From positions 1 to 64,000 of the forward strand of contig JALONQ010000010.1 of NCBI GenBank assembly GCA_025454835.1: a DNA stretch of 64,000 nt. Direction: 5' to 3'. Below the pieces are notes generated by a model that saw only the letters and a list, made by a program, of their open reading frames with translations, was not told where the DNA came from and did no database searches. The DNA is from Bacteroidota bacterium. GTDB taxonomy: Bacteria; Bacteroidota; Ignavibacteria; UBA10030. A program made the position numbers and the translations under genes. This document shows positions 28,350-35,959 of this stretch, one piece after another (within the stretch, counting starts at the first letter, position 1; every line of letters starts with the position of its first letter).

Positions 28350-28700
28350 TTGGAATCGCATCAGGTGTACTGGCTCTATGTATTCGTCTCTGTATCGAGC
28401 ATATCCTTCCTGATATACGGGATCAGCTATTTTGTCGCTCCCCATATGAAAGCAGAATTCAAACGCTTTGGGTTGGAGAAGTATGGACTACTGACCGTCG
28501 TGTTGGAAATACTCGGGGCGATCGGATTGTGGGTAGGATTATCGATCCATCCCATTCTGCTGATCTCCTCGGGTGGCCTTGCTGTTCTGATGTTTGCAGG
28601 ACTCATCGTAAGGATAGCCATCAAAGACAGCGTGTGGGTCTCTCTGCCAGCTTTGTTCTTCATGTTGTTGAACTCTTGGATCTTCTTGATGTCGTTCTGA
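28350..28700 (+). CDS. DoxX-like membrane protein
   Basis: 116 aa if started at TTG 28350, chosen because GGGGAGG lies at the right distance; a frame to 28308 is open but lacks a site. Four hydrophobic segments (LYVFVSVSSISFLIYGISYFV..., LLTVVLEILGAIGLWVGL..., and two more) and FVAPHMKAEFKRFGLEKYG typical of DoxX-like proteins. Same length and topology as the gene at 26257. Confidence 0.72.
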   Translation: MESHQVYWLYVFVSVSSISFLIYGISYFVAPHMKAEFKRFGLEKYGLLTVVLEILGAIGLWVGLSIHPILLISSGGLAVLMFAGLIVRIAIKDSVWVSLPALFFMLLNSWIFLMSF

Positions 28701-28815
28701 TGCTTTCGCTCACTCCCCAAGCGCCTTCCACGTAGACATCTCGATTCCTACCCCGTTTGGATCTTCCATTGCTGCTTCACGCCCCAACGCGCCGCACAAT
28801 CGGTCGATCCATCGA

Positions 28816-29292
28816 CTATCTCAGGGGCGATTCATGGGTGTACTCTCTTAAGTATCCCATGAAGGTTGATCGATGCCCCTCCTCGTCTCCCAAAGACGTT
28901 ATGCAGAGATCCTGGGTCACGTAGTCATGTGCCTCGCCGCTTAGCTCAATGAGCTTGCCGTAGTGCTCGATCGCACCGTCCTCGGCGTCAATGACACCCT
29001 TGATAACCGCGACAACATCGGTCGTATCCGCTGGCGGCTGAAGCGAGCGTTGATGTGCCTTGAACTCCATGGATCCCGGCACACGTCCGCCGATCTCTTT
29101 GATACGCTTGGCAAGGCTCTGCGCATGCACAAGTTCCGAGGCAACATCGGCGGCCAGCTCCTTCTTGATCTGTTCCGCGCGCACGCCGTCGAGGTGCACG
29201 GAATTGGCGACATAGTTCGTTATGGTCTCGATCTCCATCCAATAGGCTGTTGTCAGCAAGTCGATGATCTCTGAGCGATACTGTTGTTTCAT
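28816..29292 (-). CDS. Ferritin-like di-iron protein
   Basis: 158 aa from ATG 29292. Four-helix ferritin-like pattern: AYWMEIETITNYVANSVHL (first Glu), ASELVHAQSLAKRIKEIGG (Glu and His), DAEDGAIEHYGKLIEL, and GDEEGHRSTFMGYL (closing Glu-Glu-x-His). Such proteins store iron or detoxify peroxide in the cytoplasm. Convergent with the DoxX-like gene. An in-frame start at 29367 lacks any ribosome binding site. Confidence 0.8.
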   Translation of the reverse strand: MKQQYRSEIIDLLTTAYWMEIETITNYVANSVHLDGVRAEQIKKELAADVASELVHAQSLAKRIKEIGGRVPGSMEFKAHQRSLQPPADTTDVVAVIKGVIDAEDGAIEHYGKLIELSGEAHDYVTQDLCITSLGDEEGHRSTFMGYLREYTHESPLR

Positions 29293-29476
29293 TGTTTGTG
29301 CCTTTTTTGGGTCAATATGGTGGAAGACTGCCCCCATTTCTGGTCTGCTATAACCACAGGCAGCCACTCAAAGTTCAAAGTTGAGTGTCACAGATCCATG
29401 CTACTTGCGCCCGGTTCATGCACACACACGGAACCTTCGAGCGGACGCCTTGTTCCCGCGTCTTGCCCGTTTTGGG

Positions 29477-29667
29477 TAGAAGCAGTCTCAAAAATGTTTT
29501 GCGCGGCGCCTGCCTGACTGCGTCACGCAGGCAGGTTCGCGACGTTGGGAGCGGCCGCAACGCTTTCCAAAGGTGCTCGTTTCTTACCGCTGCGATCGTT
29601 GCTTCCGCTGCGGTCGCTGCGTGAAACGCTTGTTTTAGTGAATTCTGGGTTTTTGAGACCGCTTCTA
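29477..29667. mobile_element. MITE-like element, copy 1 (191 bp)
   Basis: Inverted ends TAGAAGCAGTCTCAAAAAT at 29477-29495 and the complement of TAGAAGCGGTCTCAAAAAC at 29649-29667, 17 of 19 matching. The outermost TA may be the target duplication. The interior is palindromic and non-coding, with a strong hairpin (GCCTGCC/GGCAGGT region). Related copies lie at 36.7 and 63.4 kb. It occupies the gap between the ferritin-like and fasciclin genes. Confidence 0.72.
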
Positions 29668-29763
29668 GTATGAGGAGGAACTTCCCTCCCTGATGTGTGG
29701 TTGACAAGTGACAACCCACTGATCAAGCTACATCCAAATCATTACCAAAGGACGGGTCTCTCG

Positions 29764-30288
29764 ATGGCAAAAAGAATCTCTTTGTTCCTTGTACTGTTCG
29801 GCTTCATGATCTCTGCTTCAGTCCCCACGCGTGCAATCGCCCAAGGGAAGGATATTGTTGAGACCGCTGTCGCAGCAGGCAGTTTCAAGACCCTTGCAAC
29901 GGCCCTGACTGAGGCGGGTTTGATCGAAACGCTCAAAGGAAAAGGCCCGTTCACCGTATTCGCCCCCACAGACGAGGCGTTTGCCAAGATCCCGAAGGCA
30001 GACCTTGACAAATTGTTGAAGGACAAGGAAGCCCTGACCAAGGTCCTCCTGTACCACGTCGTGAGCGGAAAGGTCATGTCGTCGGACGTCGTGAAGTTGA
30101 AGTCAGCGAAGACGGTTCAGGGGAGCGATGTGAAGATCTCCGTGAAGGGTAAGGAAGTCATGGTCAACGCGGCCAAGGTCGTCACGGTCGATATTGAGGC
30201 CACCAATGGCGTGATCCACGTTATCGATAGCGTCATCATGCCGACGGCGGAAAAGAAGATGGCGCCGAAGAGCGACAAGAAATACTGA
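29764..30288 (+). CDS. Secreted fasciclin-domain protein
   Basis: 174 aa from ATG 29764, with signal peptide ([27 protein letters not shown]). One fasciclin (FAS1) domain: [38 protein letters not shown] for the H1 region, [10 protein letters not shown], and [13 protein letters not shown] for H2. A Lys-rich tail follows. These domains mediate adhesion. Single gene with its own terminator. Confidence 0.92.
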   Translation: MAKRISLFLVLFGFMISASVPTRAIAQGKDIVETAVAAGSFKTLATALTEAGLIETLKGKGPFTVFAPTDEAFAKIPKADLDKLLKDKEALTKVLLYHVVSGKVMSSDVVKLKSAKTVQGSDVKISVKGKEVMVNAAKVVTVDIEATNGVIHVIDSVIMPTAEKKMAPKSDKKY

Positions 30289-30317
30289 ACATCTTTGTCC
30301 AGGTGTATGTGCGTCAA

Positions 30318-30347
30318 AGACCCGTCGATCTGGCGGGTCTTTTTTTT
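30318..30347 (+). terminator. Rho-independent terminator of the fasciclin gene
   Basis: Stem AGACCCG/CGGGTCT with a 9-base loop followed directly by eight T residues, 30 bases after the stop. Confidence 0.9.
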
Positions 30348-30475
30348 GCCCGCGTATCGTCGAAGCAGGTCCTCCGTCAGGAGGGCCTGTTTCCTCACGA
30401 GTGACCAACGCTTGACGTCAAGTTCTCGGAGGCAGGCGAGGCGGTAGGTGGGATATTCTTCTTTCGCTCAGCGCT
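30330..30475 (-). pseudogene. GIY-YIG 3'-end remnant 1
   Basis: Minus strand reads EEYPTYRLACLRELDVKRW, then SLVRKQALLTEDLLRRYAGKKK, the C-terminal half of the GIY-YIG protein encoded just upstream. There is no N-terminal half or start codon. It continues into the fasciclin terminator. Confidence 0.65.
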
Positions 30476-30479
30476 GACG

Positions 30480-30665
30480 TCGCTTTGACAAACGTTTCAG
30501 CTCGATGAGATCTCTACGGATGAGTGCTTCCTTCTTCCAAAATGACACGAGTTAGCGATCCTTGCTAACTCGTACGTCATTTTGAGAATCCCGCCGATGT
30601 GTGGCGGGATCTCGCACGAACCCATCGCTTGACCTGATGCTCTCTGCGGAAGGCTTTGTGATAGG
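30480..30665 (-). pseudogene. GIY-YIG 3'-end remnant 2, split by a palindromic element
   Basis: Begins right after the stop codon of the intact gene with TYHKAFRREHQVKRWVRARSR, is broken by the palindromic element, and resumes as KKEALIRRDLIELKRLSKRR before a stop. Only the C-terminal half is present; an in-frame stop inside the insert kills it. Confidence 0.7.
30541..30610. repeat. Palindromic element, copy 2 (two hairpins)
   Basis: Arms ACGAGTTAGC/GCTAACTCGT (30541-30583) and ATCCCGCC/GGCGGGAT (30588-30610). Same element as at 8972-9063 minus the middle hairpin, inserted at the same codon position of a GIY-YIG sequence. Confidence 0.7.
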
Positions 30666-30947
30666 TCAATCACGTGATTTCGCCAGCTCCCGAAGCCGGT
30701 TCAGGTCGCCCGACACAAGAGCCTCCTTCTTCGAACGGGACCATCGTTTCACTTGGAGTTCTCGAATCCTCGCCAGTCGATACGTCGGGTACTCCTCTTC
30801 ATAGACGACCGACTCAGGTGGGTCTATTCGCGTCGTCCGGCCCCCGCGGCCTTTGAAGTGTTCACGGTAACGCCTGACTTTGTTGCGCGTGGAGCCGGGG
30901 TACAGATTACGCGACGTGAGCCGCAAGATGTAGAACCAGGCGGGCAT
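30666..30947 (-). CDS. Small GIY-YIG domain endonuclease (UPF0213-like)
   Basis: 93 aa from ATG 30947 with a GGGGGA ribosome binding site. Single GIY-YIG domain: FYILRL and LYPGST for the two core strands, the catalytic Arg in RRYREHFKGRGG, Glu in VVYEEEYPTY, and VKRWSRSKKEALVSGD at the end. Length and layout match the stand-alone UPF0213/YhbQ-type proteins. Two copies of its 3' half follow in tandem, and another decayed copy is at 9 kb. Confidence 0.85.
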   Translation of the reverse strand: MPAWFYILRLTSRNLYPGSTRNKVRRYREHFKGRGGRTTRIDPPESVVYEEEYPTYRLARIRELQVKRWSRSKKEALVSGDLNRLRELAKSRD

Positions 30948-30964
30948 CGATCCCCCCTCAAAGC

Positions 30965-30999
30965 AAAAAAACCCCCACCGGATGGATCCGCGTGGGGGA
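30965..30999 (-). terminator. Rho-independent terminator downstream of tRNA-Asn
   Basis: On the minus strand a stem CCCCCAC/GTGGGGG with inner CGG/CCG pairs is followed by six T residues. It lies between the tRNA and the GIY-YIG gene and should end the tRNA transcript. Confidence 0.85.
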
Positions 31000-31144
31000 T
31001 TCACAGTTGACATTGGCCCCTCGACGCGCCGCTCGACGCCTCGACCACTCGACTCAGGCCTTCGGCCTTCGCTCGTGGCTCGGCGCTCGCGGCTTGCTCG
31101 GGGCCCTGCTCGCCTCGTCCCGTTGCGGCGGGAGCCCCGAGCGA

Positions 31145-31188
31145 GTCCCGTCCCAAAACAACAAGTCCCATCCTTGTGGGGACGGGAC
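31145..31188. repeat. Inverted repeat in the tRNA trailer
   Basis: Perfect 10-base arms (GTCCCGTCCC at 31145-31154 and complement at 31179-31188) about 12 bases past the tRNA 3' end on the minus strand. Could be a processing or protective stem of the precursor. Confidence 0.5.
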
Positions 31189-31199
31189 GAGTCGAGGGG

Positions 31200-31662
31200 C
31201 TCCGCGGGTAGGACTCGAACCTACAACCCTCCGGTTACAGTGACTCCCGTACTTTCATACGGGCCTGGACTATCTCTTCACCCTGCACAGGTCTATTGTA
31301 GCACGTCGGACAAGCAACAGGGGTCGGGCGCTATTGAGGCTTATTGGCGAGATTTCCTCATCCTCTAGTCTCTGCACGTTCTCTGTTACGTACTTCTCTC
31401 TTCACAGAGCTTCGCTCAGGATTACCTTATCTCTTTCAGGAGACGTAGGCTTCCCTGAATTCACCCGATGTTTCAATCCCGATTACTCGGGAAAGCTGCG
31501 ATTGTGGACCAGCGCCCCTTCATCATTCGCATTTCAATCACCCCTCGACTCGCCACGCGCCTCGTTGAAACTTGGATCGTGGCTCGCTCGGGGTGACCGT
31601 TACGCTTGGTCAGGACGCGGGACCGGTCACAGCCGGATGCTCCACCATTGAGCTACCGCGGA
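31200..31662 (-). tRNA. tRNA-Asn(GUU) interrupted by a group I intron
   Basis: The 5' exon is 31662-31629 and the 3' exon 31237-31200. Joined, they form a complete cloverleaf: acceptor TCCGCGG pairing perfectly with CCGCGGA, D-stem GCTC/GAGC, anticodon stem TCCGG/CCGGA with loop CTGTTAA (anticodon GTT), 5-base variable loop, T-stem GTAGG/CCTAC with TTCGAGT loop, and G as discriminator base, as expected for Asn. CCA is not encoded. The intron breaks the anticodon between its second and third bases (U35|U36). A terminator lies downstream at 30965-30999. Confidence 0.93.
31238..31628 (-). ncRNA. Group I intron in tRNA-Asn (391 nt, group IC3-like)
   Basis: The 5' exon ends in U and the intron ends in G, as group I splicing requires. 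Core elements are present in order on the minus strand: P-type GAATTCAGGGAAGCC (31462-31445), Q-type GGTAATCCTGAGC (31426-31409), R-type GTGCAGAGACTAGAGG (31377-31362) and S-type GAAGAGATAGTCCAGG (31279-31264). CAGG/CCTG (P4) and GACTA/TAGTC (P7) can pair. A CCCGTA/TACGGG hairpin near the end fits P9. The P and Q wording matches that of cyanobacterial and plastid tRNA-Leu introns. No homing endonuclease frame is visible. I could not assign P1 with confidence. Confidence 0.9.
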
Positions 31663-31925
31663 ATTTTCACCTTCCTGCGAAAGCCCCGAGCAAGTGCCGA
31701 GAGATTTGTCCTGAGCGTAGCGAAGGAAGTCGAGGCACGCGTCGAGGGGCTACCGCGGAATGTGACGTATTCGAAAGAACAACCCACCTCGGCCTCCACG
31801 TTCGGATACTTACCGTCACAGAGGGGAGAGATGGGCTCGCTTATGCTAGCGAGAGGATTATTTAATATACCGAACGATTGCCTGCAAGGCAAGAGCGCCG
31901 AACGTGCTTGCCGCGGGTTCCTGGC

Positions 31926-32804
31926 CTACCACTCCCACATCACCGATGCGAACACCTTCATGAGATACTGCTGAACCGCCGCGATGTCCGTACGCCGCGT
32001 CAGGTCGGGCACCGGCTCCGACATCGGAACGGAAAGAACACTCTGCGGATCCCGCCGCACGAGCATCCCCACCGCCGTGGGCAATTCCTTCTCTCCCCTC
32101 TCCGGATGGAGCGGCATCGATCCAAGGATCGGTTCGATCCCGCGGTACGGAAGCCGGTAGATGTTCATGCTGACCCCTGCCCCCGGATGATCTCGCAACA
32201 ATGCCGCCAACTCCTCCGTCGATGGCTTCTCGACGATGTCTTTCACGTGGCCATCCGCTCCCGTCACGATCGTGGCGTAGCTGTCGACGCGCGACCGCTC
32301 CAGACCCAGACCGGCGCGATCGTACTCGACGAGCGCTCCCGGAGTGTCCGCATCGTCCATGGCGCGAAGGGCGGCCACGGAATACAGGTTATCACTGTTG
32401 CAAACGACAAACGACCGGCCGTGCCAATCCTCTTTCACCCGCATCGCCGTCAGGACCGCATCGGCTGTTCCAAGAGGTTTCGTCCGGCCTGCGGGGATGC
32501 GTTGAACGGCATACGCGATGCTCAGCCCGTGGAAATGGTTGTCGCGGTCCTTCGCTCCGTAGCGCTCGCGCACCGAACGGTCCTGCTCGCCGACAACGAT
32601 CACGACATCCGTGATCCCGGCCGCACGAACGTTGTAGAGCAGATAGTCGAGGAACGGACGACGCCCCTCCCCGACGCTCAGCATGCCCTTCGGACGATCC
32701 TCTGCCTCACGGAGCAGCGATTCGTCAACGCCTGGTACCGCCAGTGCCTCCCGCATCCGCGACGAGACTCCGCCGGCGAGAATGACGATACCGGCGGCCT
32801 TCAC
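31926..32804 (-). CDS. Sugar-1-phosphate nucleotidyltransferase
   Basis: 292 aa of the NTP-transferase family that makes NDP-sugars. Signature GIVILAGGVSSRMREA (nucleotide-binding G-rich loop), a Lys in RPKGMLSVGEG, FVVCNSDNLYS for the metal-binding Asp region, and VEKPSTEE. An unusual stretch of about 20 residues lies between the glycine loop and the RPKGML segment. Start ATG 32804 overlaps the GHMP kinase stop by 4 bases. With that kinase and the symporter it forms a sugar uptake, C1-phosphorylation and nucleotide-activation pathway. Which sugar and nucleotide cannot be read. Confidence 0.83.
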   Translation of the reverse strand: MKAAGIVILAGGVSSRMREALAVPGVDESLLREAEDRPKGMLSVGEGRRPFLDYLLYNVRAAGITDVVIVVGEQDRSVRERYGAKDRDNHFHGLSIAYAVQRIPAGRTKPLGTADAVLTAMRVKEDWHGRSFVVCNSDNLYSVAALRAMDDADTPGALVEYDRAGLGLERSRVDSYATIVTGADGHVKDIVEKPSTEELAALLRDHPGAGVSMNIYRLPYRGIEPILGSMPLHPERGEKELPTAVGMLVRRDPQSVLSVPMSEPVPDLTRRTDIAAVQQYLMKVFASVMWEW

Positions 32805-33892
32805 GACTTCTCCTCTTCCAACAGCATCACGCCCTGGTCCACCCGAATGATCGCCGGAACGCCCCCTTCACGCTCGATCGCCTCCACCACGTCTTCCGCA
32901 TGGTCCGGAGCATAGGCGAACATGCATCCGCCGCCCCCCGAACCGTTGATCTTGGCCCCGAGGGCCCCCGCCTGTAATGCCGCGTCGATCATCCGGTCGA
33001 TCTTGGGCGTCGAGATTCCGAGCGCGTCGCGGAGAACGGCCTGATGCTCGTTCATCATCGCACCCAAGGCCCGACCATCCGGCACGTCCCATGCGAGCAA
33101 CGATCGGGCTTCGAGTGTGATATCGCGGTTGTGAAGTGTCCCGTCCACCAGCGCCCGCTCCCGTCCGTCCAGGAGTCCCTGGAACGATGGCAGTTCGGCA
33201 CGCTGGCAGTCCCGCAGGTCGAAACCGCCCAGCTCACGCCGCAACCGGGCGCTGAGTCCGACGACGCGGTCCTTCACGTTCGCCAGGATCCGAGTCGTGT
33301 CCTTCGGTTCGCGCGAGTCTCCGAGAACGAAGGCACCCAGCGTCGGCTTCAGCCTCGTGGCTATCACGTTCGTGCCGAAGTCCAGGTGCACGACACCGCC
33401 GATCGCCGAGCTGTAGTGGTCCATCTTGCCGCCGGGCTCGCGAAACTCTTCCACTTCGGCCTGCCAGGCGAGGTGTGCGATCTGCTCCGGCTCCAGGACC
33501 ATTCTCTGATCGCTCATCGCTGCAAGGAAGGCGGTCCAGGCCACCACCATGGCCGAGGAGCTGGAGGTCCCGGCGTTGATCGGGATCGAACCGCGAAAGG
33601 TCCCCTCGCAGCCTTCGCGCCACGTGCACCCCTGCCTCCGCAGAACGTTCGCCGTCGCCCGAAGATAGTCGCGGGGATGATCGTACGCGAGCGGACGGTC
33701 GAGCGAGAACTCGAGCGTGGCACGAACGTCGGGCAGCGACAGGGCCGCGACCGGTCGACCGGCCGGCCGGCCTTCGACACCGATCCGGAGCGAGATGGCT
33801 GCCGCGATGACTGGAAGCCCCAGATAGTCCTGATGCTCGCCGAAGAGACAGACCCGGCCGGGTGCCGATGCTCGCACGCGTCGCACGGTCAC
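32801..33892 (-). CDS. GHMP-family sugar kinase (galactokinase-like)
   Basis: 363 aa from GTG 33892, whose GTGA overlaps the symporter stop by 4 bases; the longer frame is a shadow of the symporter gene. GHMP motifs: substrate motif RASAPGRVCLFGEHQDYLG (galactokinase signature is GRxNLIGEHxDY), ATP loop PINAGTSSSSAMVVAW, catalytic Asp region EFREPGGKMDHYSSAIGG, and GAKINGSGGGGCMFAY near the end. Fits sugar-1-kinases that feed the next gene. Galactose itself is not assured, since the neighbouring residues differ from GalK. Confidence 0.85.
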   Translation of the reverse strand: MTVRRVRASAPGRVCLFGEHQDYLGLPVIAAAISLRIGVEGRPAGRPVAALSLPDVRATLEFSLDRPLAYDHPRDYLRATANVLRRQGCTWREGCEGTFRGSIPINAGTSSSSAMVVAWTAFLAAMSDQRMVLEPEQIAHLAWQAEVEEFREPGGKMDHYSSAIGGVVHLDFGTNVIATRLKPTLGAFVLGDSREPKDTTRILANVKDRVVGLSARLRRELGGFDLRDCQRAELPSFQGLLDGRERALVDGTLHNRDITLEARSLLAWDVPDGRALGAMMNEHQAVLRDALGISTPKIDRMIDAALQAGALGAKINGSGGGGCMFAYAPDHAEDVVEAIEREGGVPAIIRVDQGVMLLEEEKS

Positions 33893-35715
33893 GCGTCCCC
33901 TTGCGGACGGCCGGACGGACTCGACCAGAGCCGATTGACGACCCATAGCAGCGCACCGCCGCTCGCCAGACAGACGACCGCCAACAGCATCGCGAGATCC
34001 AACCGTCCGTAGAGGATATTCCCGACCGTGAACAGCGACGACCAGATGACCACCGAACCCGACAGCCATCCGATGAGTGCCAACGGGATGTTATCCCGCG
34101 TCGGCGATGACTCCTCGGCCGCGATGCCCGCCGCCTCACGAATGCGCCTCCAGCCTGGCCCGAACGGGCGCACCTTGCGATAGAACGCGACCAGCGTGGC
34201 ATGATCGGTCGGAGGTCCGAAGAGCGCCGTGGCCACCCAGCACACCGACGTTACGCCGATCGTCGCGAGCAAGGCGGCATGCGTACTGAGTTCAACGCCG
34301 TACTTCTTCCCCACGAGCAGGAAGACCGACACGGCGAACGAGCTGACCATGGCGGCCACCTCCGACCAGGCATTCACCCGCCACCAGAACCAGCGAACCA
34401 GATACAACAGTCCGGTCCCGGCACCCACCTGCAGGATGATATCAAAGGCGTCCTTGGCCGTATCGAGCAGGAATACCAGCGCCGAGGAGAACAGGAACAG
34501 TCCTACCGTCACGAGCCGTCCCGCGGTGACGTAGTGGCGCTCGGTCGCGTCCTTCCGAATGAAGCGCCGGTAGAGATCATGGACGAGATACGACGCCCCC
34601 CAGTTGAGATGCGTCAGGATCGTCGAGGAGTTGGCCGCGATCAGGCCGCCGACCATCAGACCGATGAACCCGACCGGCAGGAACTTCAGCATGGCGGGAT
34701 AGGCGATGTCGTGCCCGATCAGGCTCGGGTCGAGGTGTGGGAACGCCGCCTGAATGTCGGATAACTGGGGATAGATGATGATCGAACACAGGGCGACCAG
34801 GATCCACGGCCACGGGCGCAGGACATAATGCGCCACATTAAAAAAGAGCACGGCCCCGAGCGCATCCTTTTCGGAGCGCGATGCCAGCATGCGCTGGGCG
34901 ATATAACTGCCGCCCCCCGGCTCGGCCCCGGGATACCAGACGGCCCACCATTGGATGGCGATCGGCATGATGAAAACCGCCACCGCGATGTCCCAGTGGT
35001 TCGTGAAGTCGGGAAGGACATCCAGGTAGTTGATGCCGCCCGGACCCGGCGTGTGCGAGAGCTTGTCGACAAGGCCTGAAAGGCCGCCGACCTCCGGTAG
35101 TTGCAGAGCGAAATAGGCCGCGGCAATCACCGCCGTCATCTTGATGAAGAACTGGATCATGTCGATGACGAGCACTCCCCAGAGTCCGGAGTGCGTGGCG
35201 AAGATGACGTTCAGGAGCCCGACGCCGAGCAGTGTCTGCCAACGGTCGAGGCCGAAGAGGATGGCGGCGATCTTGCAGGCGGCAAGATTCACGGTCGCCA
35301 TGATCATGCTGTTGAAGAAGAGCCCGAGGTAGATCGACCGGAATCCGCGCACGAACGACGCGGCTCTGCCGGAGTAGCGCAGTTCGTAGAATTCGAGGTC
35401 GGTCAGCACGCCTGAGCGGCGCCAGAGTCGGGCGTAGAAGAACACCGTCATGACCCCGGTGAGGACGAACGCCCACCAGACCCAGTTACCTGCAACGCCG
35501 TTGCGCCGGACGATGTCGGTCACAAGGTTCGGCGTGTCGCTGCTGAAGGTCGTGGCCACCATCGACAGGCCGGCGAGCCACCAAGGGACCGATCGGCCCG
35601 AGGCGAAGAACTCGGCGGTGCTCTTGCCAGCCCGCTTCCCGAAGAAGAACGCCGGGAAGAAGCAGATGACGAGTGATGCGACGATGATGACCCAATCAAC
35701 GGGGGCGAGTTGCAT
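33889..35715 (-). CDS. Sodium:solute symporter (SSS family)
   Basis: 608 aa with about 14 hydrophobic segments. SSS hallmarks: FFFGKRAGKSTAEFFASGRSVPWWLAGLSMVATTFSSDTPN near the N-terminus and the sodium-site region further on. Most like the sugar and inositol branch of the family. Followed directly by a GHMP kinase and a nucleotidyltransferase with overlapping starts, so the three genes look like one operon for uptake and activation of a sugar. Confidence 0.85.
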   Translation of the reverse strand: MQLAPVDWVIIVASLVICFFPAFFFGKRAGKSTAEFFASGRSVPWWLAGLSMVATTFSSDTPNLVTDIVRRNGVAGNWVWWAFVLTGVMTVFFYARLWRRSGVLTDLEFYELRYSGRAASFVRGFRSIYLGLFFNSMIMATVNLAACKIAAILFGLDRWQTLLGVGLLNVIFATHSGLWGVLVIDMIQFFIKMTAVIAAAYFALQLPEVGGLSGLVDKLSHTPGPGGINYLDVLPDFTNHWDIAVAVFIMPIAIQWWAVWYPGAEPGGGSYIAQRMLASRSEKDALGAVLFFNVAHYVLRPWPWILVALCSIIIYPQLSDIQAAFPHLDPSLIGHDIAYPAMLKFLPVGFIGLMVGGLIAANSSTILTHLNWGASYLVHDLYRRFIRKDATERHYVTAGRLVTVGLFLFSSALVFLLDTAKDAFDIILQVGAGTGLLYLVRWFWWRVNAWSEVAAMVSSFAVSVFLLVGKKYGVELSTHAALLATIGVTSVCWVATALFGPPTDHATLVAFYRKVRPFGPGWRRIREAAGIAAEESSPTRDNIPLALIGWLSGSVVIWSSLFTVGNILYGRLDLAMLLAVVCLASGGALLWVVNRLWSSPSGRPQGDA

Positions 35716-35959
35716 GGGCGACGGCGTCGAGAGGACGTACGTTGGTGAATTCGTGGAGGCGAAAGGTCCGTGGCATGTCGCGATGAGCGTGCGGAGAGGT
35801 CGGCCCTCGACCGGTCCCGCGTCTGTAGGACCGCCGGTTCTTTCGTCGACGGTACGGAAGTTCAGAGATTTGTTCCCCGTAATCCAGCGGTTCGTCGGCG
35901 TTTTTCTTCACGCAATTTCTTGCTATGTTTTCACACACGAAGAACGAGATCGGCACACC

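Noticed and set aside
30117-30398. A minus-strand gene opposite the fasciclin gene
   Set aside because: The upper part is a GIY-YIG remnant; the rest is antisense to a well-supported secreted protein.
31238-31628. Archaeal-type tRNA intron
   Set aside because: The insert is far too long, has group I core elements and ends in G after a U-ending exon; no bulge-helix-bulge is evident.
35450-35959. N-terminal extension of the YebC-like protein
   Set aside because: The extra 170 residues overlap the symporter gene in antisense and have no family resemblance; the family start aligns with ATG 35960.
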